64,000 bases of DNA, taken from positions 3,302 through 67,301 of the forward strand of contig CAZETS010000026.1 in NCBI GenBank assembly GCA_964515335.1, given 5' to 3'. Positions 20,801-28,066 of the stretch are shown in pieces (within the stretch, counting starts at the first letter, position 1; each line of letters opens with the position of its first letter). The notes beneath the pieces were generated by a model. It saw only the letters and a list, made by a program, of their open reading frames with translations, did no database searches and was not told where the DNA came from. The translations under genes and the position numbers were made by a program. This DNA is from TMED88 sp964515335. GTDB lineage: Bacteria > Myxococcota_A > UBA9160 > UBA4427.

Positions 20801-23800
20801 GTCGTCGGTCGCCGCGCGGGCGCCGGGCACCGACTTCCACACCCACCTTTTGCTCGACTCCAGCCAGCAGCCCGGCTCGGCGCAGGTCTTCAACAACCAC
20901 CTCGCCCTCGATCCGGTGCAGAACGCGGCGGTCGCGATCACCAAGACGACGCCCCAGACGAACGTCGTGCTCGGCCAGCTCGTCCCGTACGAGATCACGA
21001 TCAGCAACCAGGTCAGCGTCGACCTGCTCGACCTGACCGTGGTGGACCGGTATCCGGCGGGCTTCCGCTACGTGCCCGGATCGGCGCGCATCGACGGCGT
21101 TCCGACCGAGCCCGCGGCCGCTGGGCGCGAGCTCAGCTGGGCCGGAGTGGGTGTCGCCGCTTCCGGCAGCCGCACGCTGCAGCTGTTGCTCGGTGTCGGC
21201 GCCGGCGTGGGCGAGGGCGAGTACATGAACCGGGCGCAGGTCGTGAGCGGCGTCGGCAACGTGGCGCTTTCGGGCGAGGCGACGGCGACGGTGCGGGTCG
21301 TGCCCGATCCCGACTTCGCCTGTACCGACGTCTTCGGCAAGGTGTTCGACGATGCCGATCGCGACGGTGTCCAGGACCGGGGCGAGCGGGGTCTTCAGGG
21401 CGTGCGCCTCGTGACGCCGCGCGGACTGGTGGCGACCACCGACGAGCACGGCCGCTACCACATCACCTGCGCGATCGTTCCCCACCCCGACCGCGGCAGC
21501 AACATGGTGCTCAAGCTCGACGACCGCTCGCTGCCGACGGGCTACCGCCTCTCGACCCGGCAGACGCAGGTCAAGCGGGCCACCCGCGGCAAGGCGCTGC
21601 GCATGAACTACGCCGCTTCGGTCCATCGAGTGGTGGGACTCGACCTCGCGGACGCCGTGTTCGAGCCCGGCACGACGGAGATGCGCGCGCAGTGGCAGCC
21701 GCGCGTCGACCGGCTGCTCGAGCAGCTCGAGGCCGCCCCGTCGACGCTTCGGCTGTCCTACGTGGCCGACGTCGAGGACGAGCGGCTCGTCGAGCGGCGA
21801 CTCGCCGCCGTCAAGAGGCAGGTCGCGGATGCCTGGAAGGCGAAGCACGACGATCCGCTCGAGATCGAGCCCGAGGTCTACTGGCGGCGCGGCGCTCCGG
21901 TGGGTGGCGGCTCGGTTCGCGTGCCGAGCTTCGACACCTGGACGCCGCTCGGTCCGGCGGGCTTCGGCGCAGCCGGCTCGGTCGACGTGGCGCCGGGTGA
22001 AGCCACCGAGCGGATCCTCCCGCCCGACCAGACGCCCACGCCGTGGACCCAGGACCCGGAGCAGCTCGCCACCGAGCTGGCGGATCGGGTAGAGGAGCGC
22101 CGCGTCGTACGCGAATCGGCCGAGACCGTCAAGCTCAAGAACGTCGTGCCGCCGATCCGCTTCGAGTCGGGCGTCCACCGGATCCCGCCGAGCACCGTCG
22201 CGCAGCTCCGCGAGCGGCTCGACGGCATGCAGGATCTCGCGAACGTCCGGCTGCACCTGGTGGGGCACGCCGACGACCGCCCGCTCTCGCCGGCGATCGC
22301 CGCCGAGTACGGCGACAACGCCGGTCTGTCGCGCGAGCGGGCGGGCGAGGCGGCCGAGCTCGTGCAGGCGGCGCTGGATCTGCCCGCCGAGTCGATCTCC
22401 TTCTCGTGGAAGGGCGAGGGCGAGCCCATCGCTTCGAACGCGACCGAAGAGGGCCGGCGCCTGAACCGCCGGGTCGAGGTGGAGATCTGGTACGACGAGA
22501 TGGCGGCCGAGTCGGCGGTCGAGGAGTTCGTGGTCGAACAGGACTGGAAGCGCGTGAAGGTCTGCCGCGTCGAGACCGTCTGCAAGATGCGCTTCCTCGA
22601 AGGCCACGAGCGGCGGGCGCGGGTGAAGAACCTGGTTGCGCCGCTGCAGATCGACGGCACCAACGCCCGCCTCGAAGCCGAATTCGCCCAGGACATTGCC
22701 CGGGCGCTGTACGACCTGCGCGGCAAGCAGGACGTGAGCGTGAAGTTCGTCGGCTACACCGACGACGCGCCGCTCGAAGGCCGTGCCAAGCGCATCTACG
22801 GTACGCACCTCGCGCTCTCGAAGGCGACGGCGCGCCGCATCTCACTGGCCGTTCGCGAGGCCCTCGCGTTGCCGGCCGACGCCGTTGCGAGCGACGGTCG
22901 CGGCGCCACTCGGCCGCTTGCCTCGAACGAGACGAAGCGCGGCCGCGCGCTCAATAGCCGCATCGAGGTGGAGTTCTGGTACGACGACCCGCTGCAGGAG
23001 CTGCCCGACGAGCCGCAGCTGTGCCCGGAGTCGGCCGATGAGTCGCTGGTGACGCGCGTCTATGACCCGCCGTGGGGAACGATCGCGCGGCTGCCGATCG
23101 AGTCGGGCGACCCGGTGGTGCCGGCCGACTACGCCGATCTGCTGCTCCGGGCGATGGGCGACGTGGCCGCCAGACAGAACGTGCGGCTGCGCTTCATCGG
23201 CTACACGAACAACGAACGACTCGATCGCCGCACCGCGATGGTGTACGGCGACGACATCGGCCTCTCGGTGGCGCGCGCGCGGCGGACCAGGGCGCTCATC
23301 CAGGAGCAGCTCGGGCTCGCGGACGAGCAGACCGAGCACGAGGGGCGCGGCTTCGTCCACTCGAAGGACGTCGTCAACGGCGGCTTCATCCAGGGCGACA
23401 CGTCCTACGTGGAGGTGCAGGTCGTCTACGACGAGCCGGCGCTGGTCGACGACTACGAGGGCGTGGAGATCACGCGCATCACCCGCGAGCTGAAGCCGAA
23501 GGATCCGCTCGCCCTCAACCTGATGCGCATCACCGTGGACGGCGAGCCCGTCGACGACCCCGGCCGCAGCTCGGCCGACATCCAGCGCTGCACCGACGTC
23601 GCCCTCGAGCGGGCCGACATCCGCTTCCGCTTCGACGACCTCGAGACGAGTCCGCGGCTGAGTGTCGCCTCGGACGTCGCGGCTGTCGGGGCGGCGAGCG
23701 TCGATGGAGGAAAATCGGGCACTTCCGAGGTCCGGTTCGAGATGTACACGAACTACGGGCAGTTCATCGAGCGGGGCGAGGTGCGCGTCTTCGAGCGCGC

Positions 23801-26800
23801 CGCGTCGCTGCGGTCGGAGCCGCTCGCGGTGGCCGAGGTGGGCCTCGGCGGCCTCGCGGTCTGGCGCCCGGAGGCCGAGCGGCTCGCCGGCCCGGTTCGC
23901 GAGCTGAAGTTCGTGCTGCGGGTCTACGACGCGACGGGCCGCTTCGACGAGACCGCGCCCCAGTCGCTCTGGCTCGTCCGGGAGGACGGCCGCGACGCCC
24001 CGTCGATCGCCGAGGCCGCGCCGGCGAACGGGCTCGAGGCGAGCGAGGCGGGCAGCGCGAGTGAGCTCGACGCAGGCTACGGCGAGAGCGAGCTGGCCAC
24101 ACGCAACATCGATCTCGGCGGCGCCGGCACCGTGCGCGTGGAGGGCGGTGGCGTGCCGCCGAGCCACACCGTGTGGCTGGCCGGCGAGCTGGTTCCGGTG
24201 GACGAGCAGGGTCGCTTCGTCGCCGAGGCCGTGCTGCCTTCCGGCCTGCACACGGTCGAGGTCGCCGTGCTCGACGAGGAAGGCAACGGCGAGCTCTTCC
24301 TGCGCGACCTCGAGCTCGAGTCGAGCGACTGGTTCTACGTCGGCATGGCGGACGTCACGATCGGCGGCGCCATCACGCAGGGGGCCGAGGATCAGCTGCA
24401 GGGCGCGAACGCGCCGAACGATCCCGACTCGCTCGCCGACGGCCGTCTGGCCTTCTACGTGAACGGCCGGTGGGGTGACGACTGGCGGCTCACGGCCAGT
24501 GCGGACACCCGCGAGGGGCCGCTCGAGGACATCTTCACGAACTTCCTCGACAAGTCGCCGGAGTCGCTCTTCCGCCGCATGGATTCGGACTACTTCCTCC
24601 CGACCTACGGCGACGACGCAACCGTCGAGGAGACGGCGCCGACGATGGGCAAGTTCTACGCGAAGCTCAGCCGGGACGACGACCACGCCATGTGGGGGAA
24701 CTTCAAGGTCGGCTACCGGGACAACGAGCTGGCTCTGGTCGAACGCGGCCTCTACGGCGGAAACGTCCACTACCAGACCGACGCCACGACGAGCTTCGGC
24801 GAGCGCCGGGTGGTGGTCGACGGCTTCGTGGCGGATCCCGGCACCGTGCCCGCCCGCGAGGAGTTCCGCGGCACGGGCGGCTCGCTCTACTACCTGCGGC
24901 ACCGCGACGTGTTGATGGGTTCGGATCGGCTGCGCGTCGAGCTGCGCGACAAGGACTCGGGGCTGGTGACGGCCGTCGTTCCGCTGAGCCCCGACCTCGA
25001 CTACGACATCGATTACATCCAGGGCCGCGTCCTGCTGAACGAGCCGGTGTCGTCCATCGCCGCCGACCAGCTGCTCGTGCGGAGCAGCGGGCTCAGCGGA
25101 AACGAGGCGTGGCTCGTCGTTCAGTACGAGTACGCGCCGGGCCTCCAGGAGCTCGACGCACTCGCGATCGGCGGAGAAGGGCACGTCTGGCTGGGCGACG
25201 TCTTCAAGCTGGGCGCCACCGCCTACCGCAACGCCGAGGACGGTGTTGCCGAGAGCGGCCTGTACGCGGGAAGCCTCGTCGCCCGGAAGAGCACGGACAC
25301 CTGGGTGAAGGCCCAGGCGGGCTGGAGCAGCGGGCTCGTGACGGACTCGTTCGGCTCGGCCGACGGCGGCTTCGAATTCTCGGATCTCACGGCTCCGGTC
25401 GCAAACAACCGCGGCGCGCTCGGGTACCGGGCTGACGCGAGCCTCGGCTTCGGCGATCTCGTCCCGAACGCCCAGGGCCGCCTGTCGCTCTACTACCAGC
25501 GGCTCGAGGCGGGCTACTCGGCGCCGGGCCTGGCGGCCGCGACCGACACCGAGCAGTACGGTGGACGGCTCGACCTGCCGCTCGCCGACGTCCTGCGGGT
25601 GAGGGCCAAGGCCGACCGGCTCGTCGAGGACCGGGGCCTCGAGACGAACACGCAGGAGGTCGACGTCGAATACCGGCTCACCGAGCAGGTGGCGCTCTCT
25701 GCCGGCGTTCGCAACGACGACCGCGAGGACGGATCGCCGATGGTGCCGGTCACGCAGGAGACGGGCGGGCGCACCGATGCGGTCGTGCAGGGCAGCTTCG
25801 ACTCGCTCGGCGATTGGCGGACCTACGGCTTCGCCCAGGCGACGCTGCGCACGGACGGAACGCGCGAGGAGAACCACCGCGGCGGTGTCGGCGGCTCGTA
25901 CAGGATCAACGACCGGCTGCTCGTCGACGGCGAGGTGTCCTACGGAAGCACCGGTCCGGCGGTGCGCGTCGGCAGCGAGTTCCAGGAGTCGGCGGTGACC
26001 CGGCGCTACCTCAACTACGCGCTCGACAACGAGCGCGGGCTCGACGGCGCCCACGCGCGACAAGGCAATCTCGTCAGCGGCGCACGCACACGCCTCTCCG
26101 ACAGCGCCAGCGTCTACCAGGAGGATCGCCTCCAGCACGAGTCCGCCAAGAAGGGCCTCAGCCGCGCCATGGGGATGGAGTGGTCGCCGAGCGAGCGCTG
26201 GACGCTCGGCGCCGACTGGGAGACCGGCACGCTGATCGACCGCCAGACCTATGCCCAGACCCGCCGCAACGCGGGCGGCGGCCGCGTCAGCTATCGCTTC
26301 GATTCGCTCTTCGTCTCGAGCGGCATCGAGTACCGATCCGACGAGACGGAGCAGAGCGACGGGGTCTGGACGGATCGCACCACCTGGCTCTTCCGCAACA
26401 GCCTGCGGCTGCAGCTGAGCGAGGATTGGCGTCTGCTCGGCAAGCTCAACCACTCGTTCAGCGACAGCTCGATGGGCGCCTTCTTCGACGGCGGGTACAC
26501 CGAAGGTGTCGTGGGATTCGGCTACCGCCCGATCGACCACGATCGGCTGAACGTGCTGGCGAAGTACACGTACTTCTACAACATGCCGGCGACCGACCAG
26601 GTCAACACCCAGGGCACTCCGTCGCAGTTCCTGCAGAAGAGCCACGTCGCTTCGATCGACGCCACCTACGACCTGACCGACAGCTGGACGCTCGGCGGCA
26701 AGTACGCCTACCGGCGCGGCGAGGTCAGTCTCGACCGGGTGAATCCGCAGTTCTTCGACAGTGACGCGCACCTCTTCATCGTGCGGGCCGACTACCGCTT

Positions 26801-27014
26801 CCTCAGGAACTGGGAAACGTCGCTCGAGGGCCGCACCCTCTACCTGCCCGATCTGAGCGACCAGCGCAGCGGCGCGGTGTTCACCATCTACCGCTACCTC
26901 GGCAAGCACTTCAAGATCGGCATCGGCTACAACTTCACCGACTACTCGGACGACCTCACCGACCTCGACTTCGATCGGCACGGGCTGTTCATCAACCTGA
27001 TCGGCACCCTCTGA
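11811..27014 (+). CDS. Giant DUF11/SdrD-B/OmpA/beta-barrel outer-membrane surface protein (5067 aa)
   Basis: The start at ATG 11811 gives a normal signal peptide (LLVLAGLALASLLLPAGRAS, cleavage near ASA). Residues about 40-2740 are a long array of Ig-like DUF11-type repeats with recurring phrases such as LRYTLTVKNIGNDNATDATL; spacing settles near 160 residues in the second half (starts near 2129, 2295, 2455, 2616). Two SdrD-B-like collagen-binding-type domains (about 2755-2850 and 3172-3270, the latter with FDDADRDGVQDRGERGLQGV) flank a carboxypeptidase-regulatory-like stretch and one more DUF11 unit. Three tandem OmpA-like domains follow (about 3446-3564, 3609-3727, 3756-3873), then Ig-like segments, and from about 4178 to the end an aromatic-rich alternating pattern typical of a large beta-barrel, ending FINLIGTL. 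Prediction: a barrel-anchored, peptidoglycan-contacting adhesin or scaffold with a far-reaching Ig stalk. No frameshift or stop interrupts it. Substrate or ligand unknown. Confidence 0.88.
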   Translation: MIQPERKHTAVLGGTRLLVLAGLALASLLLPAGRASAQIPGDCQSELNAANLVDNDFGASFCELCSTGTIRIVVQNSIDSSDDIGLSRLVVTEDLQSSGLTYVPFTTQFQGVNVGTPAVVEPAVSGPNGSILTWTLPAGFTLAEQGGAPGDWEQLIITFDVQRHASLGDEGLVSANRSIDASVDVEPSCAPGETYTQNDPAGTLSLREPVPNVRKRGRNVDAGQAGYTDTVYAHEDDDVIWRIRIRNDGQAPLQDFRFTDSMVPGNFVIHHVCDSSADALSAANGGSPASCVAFPNVTSIVGFDVAGAFGGGANPYIVAAPGATRHYYLIGRVTDSCTNRDNSVLDVQWGCQDEPPVGGIVTTSSGFTPGDTETLNTLSVPTGVSVSAALTGRNTAQPMGARGLVSITIDNNSGGTIHGGAGGIDLHDLLPAEYVVDTSAGPPTLAMAPAYGNAYPGMVDTIAWTNPAAGTVPLVTADPNVPLQNRDLHFVLTSSTVHPDPPNRSNMIRHGDVVTITVPVVLIDPTYYDLTADIDVRIEDPAGSPPNTDPTASFPVSNELEIWFEEYCTGTQHNFVVTDNDTARPEDLDVDLVGTELLFILTSTGDPLPLTVALTNNGGHDATDYETYVTFGEAMVVSTVPSGCAVTTNPPLLPNWQLPATLPATASVYRCERGTISPGEWELFNFEVVKNTAASFDDDLTFRADVIGEIELVDGTPLWFPAPVARADGITDRANDYSIDAVRARVVGYDLFKAQAGICTENNPPPGSPDDQIQIGEECTFHVESGGWFGFETPGFTYIAVQNVQVVDQNPDGQGYLRSTDPLLTSTAAIQGVSLNPPPIQLDDASFDWTFNTVVPAERITQRDHWFRADFTTRLLNDPVDTVAVPNEHAAVSSNVLVSTFDAVFHNPLTGLEELYNLGPSTVGFPREVHRRVDLTVTEPRLTLVKEVCNEVLYGTGPSCSNFVPLANDGDAFDTYVYRVTVTNEASGAGVARAPAYDVTVTHDFDATDMLFVDPLAGDGLDDDADAAIDAADADGEGVVTDNVTQNGVPAQVIASYTHSTELLRIDAGQSRTLYYRVDPDDDVAPLQALTNTVTASYDSLEGDTGSQSAPQGANGEAGGARQYVSAPAEATIQIIPVEVSPKRITRTANTPLVPSSQPQPVSIGEEIEFQLEAMIPVAQLRSFRVRDDLPAGLGCSEAPVVDLGAPPYDAAGFVPGGVFTPTCTDTQVLWDFGDQTVTQAPGGAARFDFDLFFVARVDNAIGNQDGLSIQNGGAATTTEVSYIDELGVSVVLPIEAATVLVREPQITLSKAFSVVQADAADVPTVTVTATNDGTATAYNLRVLEDLTGVDLAYVGNVGGANPPSVDTATFGAERPLFSWAPDVPIAPGGSISFTFEVRLADTVEPHQILPNTIQADWTSLPGASTALNSSGAIGADGSATGMRIGALPNAGDPLNDYEAQAADSLDVPPLTVTKTDLQPGLAPEIGAHKSFRVSLALPEGVTRNVVMTDRLDSGTVSYVLADNAAFDVSYEFVGIATINGQPPGEGALGAVPADGASGAAVWSIGDVVTVTEDDIAAAAVSPEIRITYFARIHNDLVTDAGDSLQNGALLNYTNGETGLTEAYTDAPAAVVAIEPSLTATKTLANVTAGKAAGDPPAFNDTLEYVVTIVNNGTAIAHDVNVVDTLPPELTLTAGFTPTATVNTVPVAGFVPTPVGAPAGPLVWGAGNGDESLDVPPGGFLDLTYRVVVSTPIPDPDVLENRVWVDWTSLDAASVHERTGAGCPTTTPPDDYCFGPAIASGVAQPVAAPDPTLKQNTQATASIGEAFAYRITIPATPYAFPIYDLQIHDDLTASAANLRFVSVAKVSGSGTWTPANTGTPTNLVIEGAGAGIDVPAGEQIVLDVTVVLEDTPTNVAGLTFTNTASYLYNWIDGDPTSQRPGLPSTTAPMTIVGPNPIHMDKRGPAQMTIGAPATFTLDVHNTGGGAAYDMTITDQLPDGPTGGMCDVAPAAFTAQVFAADGVTPVSAPLAEGTDFATAYQGPPTCRFTVVTQTPAAAIGPDQRLIVTYQSELDPDTQDAVVLTNVAGATEWFSAPNPDRRQYTGVLTDGTPGVLDHEDASTTASALPQLRFEKTVTNVTSGASPALTAQPGETLRYRLEVENLGTVAVASFSLYDELDRLNPSAFFVPGTLQLVSVPAGADTSGTSATGGGLGGGLVDVGGLALPSQGSTVVLEFEVTLASPLSNAAAVTNQSELRIGGISFAVSDDPNVNGPASPAVAGDEDPTALLIQSAPAFEVQKTSTDLSGDPNVLLAGETLRYTLTVKNIGNDNATDATLRDQIPVNARYVAGSTRLNGTPVADLSGGVPALAGGILVYAPEDPTPGAMRADPDPAAANVATVEFDVIVDPGLPDGTVISNQGFVSAVAGGVVDQPSDDPATPVPDDPTRNVVGNLPLIFAAKDAALQVDLGTPGVVDPGDVVRYTITIRNSGAIPATNAVLSDAVPANTSYVADSVTLNGLPAGRPDGGVSPLIAGIPVGSADLTPPLPGAGMGTISAGQTAVVTFDLQVGAGVPAGTIISNQALVSSAELPNLLTDGDGNPATGPEPTIVVVGAGQQLVVTKSVAVVGGGAAAAGAQLEYLVRVTNVATTPATNVVITDDLDLPVANQLVYVPGSATLNGLPTGVTLAGSLITADYSTTHGPLAPGQSIVLRFLAGIEPSLAIGTTITNEGTVSWNNPPQTDSARVSLDVGGMPGVGLLSGAFWHDADFDLAQGAGERSLAGWTVELQRNGQVVHSVLTDAAGAYQIAGVVPNDVNGDQYALRFLAPGAGASTAALGRADSPSPFINEPQAITNLVVPSGSNLLGLNLPIQPNGVVYDSVQRLPIAGATVRLLNASSGSPLPAACFDDPVQQGQVTLPDGHYKLDLNFSDPACPSGGSYVIDVSGAAAGYGSGVSGIIPPITDGSTTPLSVPTCPGTGSDAVPATALHCEVQATEAAPPSSVAARAPGTDFHTHLLLDSSQQPGSAQVFNNHLALDPVQNAAVAITKTTPQTNVVLGQLVPYEITISNQVSVDLLDLTVVDRYPAGFRYVPGSARIDGVPTEPAAAGRELSWAGVGVAASGSRTLQLLLGVGAGVGEGEYMNRAQVVSGVGNVALSGEATATVRVVPDPDFACTDVFGKVFDDADRDGVQDRGERGLQGVRLVTPRGLVATTDEHGRYHITCAIVPHPDRGSNMVLKLDDRSLPTGYRLSTRQTQVKRATRGKALRMNYAASVHRVVGLDLADAVFEPGTTEMRAQWQPRVDRLLEQLEAAPSTLRLSYVADVEDERLVERRLAAVKRQVADAWKAKHDDPLEIEPEVYWRRGAPVGGGSVRVPSFDTWTPLGPAGFGAAGSVDVAPGEATERILPPDQTPTPWTQDPEQLATELADRVEERRVVRESAETVKLKNVVPPIRFESGVHRIPPSTVAQLRERLDGMQDLANVRLHLVGHADDRPLSPAIAAEYGDNAGLSRERAGEAAELVQAALDLPAESISFSWKGEGEPIASNATEEGRRLNRRVEVEIWYDEMAAESAVEEFVVEQDWKRVKVCRVETVCKMRFLEGHERRARVKNLVAPLQIDGTNARLEAEFAQDIARALYDLRGKQDVSVKFVGYTDDAPLEGRAKRIYGTHLALSKATARRISLAVREALALPADAVASDGRGATRPLASNETKRGRALNSRIEVEFWYDDPLQELPDEPQLCPESADESLVTRVYDPPWGTIARLPIESGDPVVPADYADLLLRAMGDVAARQNVRLRFIGYTNNERLDRRTAMVYGDDIGLSVARARRTRALIQEQLGLADEQTEHEGRGFVHSKDVVNGGFIQGDTSYVEVQVVYDEPALVDDYEGVEITRITRELKPKDPLALNLMRITVDGEPVDDPGRSSADIQRCTDVALERADIRFRFDDLETSPRLSVASDVAAVGAASVDGGKSGTSEVRFEMYTNYGQFIERGEVRVFERAASLRSEPLAVAEVGLGGLAVWRPEAERLAGPVRELKFVLRVYDATGRFDETAPQSLWLVREDGRDAPSIAEAAPANGLEASEAGSASELDAGYGESELATRNIDLGGAGTVRVEGGGVPPSHTVWLAGELVPVDEQGRFVAEAVLPSGLHTVEVAVLDEEGNGELFLRDLELESSDWFYVGMADVTIGGAITQGAEDQLQGANAPNDPDSLADGRLAFYVNGRWGDDWRLTASADTREGPLEDIFTNFLDKSPESLFRRMDSDYFLPTYGDDATVEETAPTMGKFYAKLSRDDDHAMWGNFKVGYRDNELALVERGLYGGNVHYQTDATTSFGERRVVVDGFVADPGTVPAREEFRGTGGSLYYLRHRDVLMGSDRLRVELRDKDSGLVTAVVPLSPDLDYDIDYIQGRVLLNEPVSSIAADQLLVRSSGLSGNEAWLVVQYEYAPGLQELDALAIGGEGHVWLGDVFKLGATAYRNAEDGVAESGLYAGSLVARKSTDTWVKAQAGWSSGLVTDSFGSADGGFEFSDLTAPVANNRGALGYRADASLGFGDLVPNAQGRLSLYYQRLEAGYSAPGLAAATDTEQYGGRLDLPLADVLRVRAKADRLVEDRGLETNTQEVDVEYRLTEQVALSAGVRNDDREDGSPMVPVTQETGGRTDAVVQGSFDSLGDWRTYGFAQATLRTDGTREENHRGGVGGSYRINDRLLVDGEVSYGSTGPAVRVGSEFQESAVTRRYLNYALDNERGLDGAHARQGNLVSGARTRLSDSASVYQEDRLQHESAKKGLSRAMGMEWSPSERWTLGADWETGTLIDRQTYAQTRRNAGGGRVSYRFDSLFVSSGIEYRSDETEQSDGVWTDRTTWLFRNSLRLQLSEDWRLLGKLNHSFSDSSMGAFFDGGYTEGVVGFGYRPIDHDRLNVLAKYTYFYNMPATDQVNTQGTPSQFLQKSHVASIDATYDLTDSWTLGGKYAYRRGEVSLDRVNPQFFDSDAHLFIVRADYRFLRNWETSLEGRTLYLPDLSDQRSGAVFTIYRYLGKHFKIGIGYNFTDYSDDLTDLDFDRHGLFINLIGTL
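14634..21300 (+). repeat. Array of DUF11-type Ig-like repeats inside the giant gene
   Basis: Protein-level repeats with the pattern (V/I/L)xxxK......(P/A)GxxxxYxxxxxNxGxxxAxxxxxxDxLPxxxxY(V)xGS. Clear copies begin near nucleotides 14634, 15230, 15728, 16220, 16722, 17240, 17680, 18196, 18693, 19174, 19657 and 20932. More diverged copies lie upstream (near 12015, 12445, 12960, 13570, 14040). The DNA copies have diverged, so these are old duplications and not recent slippage. Confidence 0.75.
22147..23440 (+). repeat. Three tandem OmpA-like domains inside the giant gene
   Basis: Three OmpA-like (MotB/Pal fold) units start near 22147, 22635 and 23077. Each has the signature (LVGHADD, FVGYTDD, FIGYTNN), then a YG....LS..RA-like helix start (GLSRERAGEA, ALSKATARRI, GLSVARARRT), and ends in a VEVEIWYDE-like strand. 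Units 1 and 2 keep the Asp and Arg used to bind peptidoglycan; unit 3 has Asn-Asn in place of the Asp. A fourth, degenerate copy may precede them near 21649. Confidence 0.75.
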
Positions 27015-27051
27015 GCGAAGCTCCGCGAGGGCGCGGGGCGGCGGTGAGCGA

Positions 27052-27837
27052 TCAGATCAGGCCCGCCGCCAGCCCGAGCCCCACCCCGATCATGCCCGCC
27101 GCCACGATGATCTGTACGGCGCGTAGGGTGACCTTCTCGAGCAGACGAGCGCCGAGAAACGAGCCCGTGAAGGCCGCCAGGCAGGCGCAGGCCACCAGCC
27201 CGGCGACTCCCGGCGGCAGGGCGTCGATCCTCGCCGTCCCGTAGGAGGCGCCGTAGATCGTCAACCGCACGCAGTCGACGATCACCGCCGAAACGACCCC
27301 GGTGGCCACGAACGCCTCCTTGCCGAGTCCCGACTTGATGAGGAACGCCGACCGGAGGGCGCCCTGGTTGCCCGAGAGGCCCCCGAAGAAGCCCGAGAGC
27401 AGCCCGCCGAGCGGCAGGTAGCGTCGCGGGATCGACAGGGAGGCGAAGGCGGGGCTCAGCTCGAGCGCCGCGAACACGACGATCAGGGCGCCGATCACCA
27501 GGGCGACAGGCGTGACCTCGAACGTGCGTCCCCACAGCGCGTAGCTCGCGACCTCGGGCAGTCCGGAGAAGCCGACGAGAACCGAGGCGCCGACCGTCGC
27601 GGCCAACGCGGCCGGCACGCCGAAGCGCACGACGACCCGCCAGTCCGCATTCCTGCCGACGAGTGCGAGCTTGAAGAGGTTGTTGGCCAGGTGGACGATG
27701 GCGGTCGCCGCGATGGCCGCCGGAAGGGGGAAGAGCGCCGCGAAAGCCGGCATGAGGAGCGTCCCGAGGCCGAAGCCCGAGAAGAGGGTGAGCCCGGCGA
27801 CGACGAGCGCGATCAGCGCGACGAGCAGGTAGTCCAT
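27052..27837 (-). CDS. TauE/SafE-family membrane transporter
   Basis: 261 residues with about eight hydrophobic helices, two of them framing the duplicated Gly-rich segments GFGLGTLLMPAFAALFPLP and LLSGFFGGLSGNQGALRSAF characteristic of TauE/SafE (DUF81) exporters. The family moves small organic or sulfur anions (sulfite, sulfoacetate and similar) across the inner membrane; the substrate cannot be told from sequence. It is transcribed toward the giant gene, the two stop codons being 37 bases apart, and shows no functional link to it. The ATG at 27837 gives a typical short N-terminus directly entering the first helix. Confidence 0.85.
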   Translation of the reverse strand: MDYLLVALIALVVAGLTLFSGFGLGTLLMPAFAALFPLPAAIAATAIVHLANNLFKLALVGRNADWRVVVRFGVPAALAATVGASVLVGFSGLPEVASYALWGRTFEVTPVALVIGALIVVFAALELSPAFASLSIPRRYLPLGGLLSGFFGGLSGNQGALRSAFLIKSGLGKEAFVATGVVSAVIVDCVRLTIYGASYGTARIDALPPGVAGLVACACLAAFTGSFLGARLLEKVTLRAVQIIVAAGMIGVGLGLAAGLI

Positions 27838-28066
27838 GGCCGAAGTGTCCGAGGCAGCCTGTGGGGTGAGCCGAGCGTGAGGATACGCACGCGGCTCACG
27901 CCCCGCCCCTGGTTCCGACTACGAACTCCGCGCCCGTACCGGGGTGGGCCGCCGGTTTCGTGAGATAGGCTCTACAATGAGGGGCGGTGCTCGAGCGCCT
28001 CCGGATGAGCCGGGGGGCCGCACCGCATCCAGGACCCGGCGGGAGCGAGCAGGGGGAGGACACGGA

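Noticed and set aside
12015..21300. CRISPR-like or recent tandem duplication in the giant gene
   Set aside because: The repetition is only at protein level with diverged DNA; there are no short identical repeats with spacers.
22842..26981. A 1379-codon minus-strand open frame under the OmpA and barrel region
   Set aside because: Same reason: Arg/Leu/Val/Glu-rich shadow with no signal peptide or motif, while the plus strand has clear domains.
27944..28066. Longer N-terminus for the HEWGH protein (ATG 27944)
   Set aside because: The added residues are low-complexity Arg/Gly/Pro and lack a ribosome site, while ATG 28067 has a strong one.
27838..28066. A gene or promoter in the 229-base gap
   Set aside because: No motif, no convincing promoter and only short Arg/Pro-rich frames were seen.
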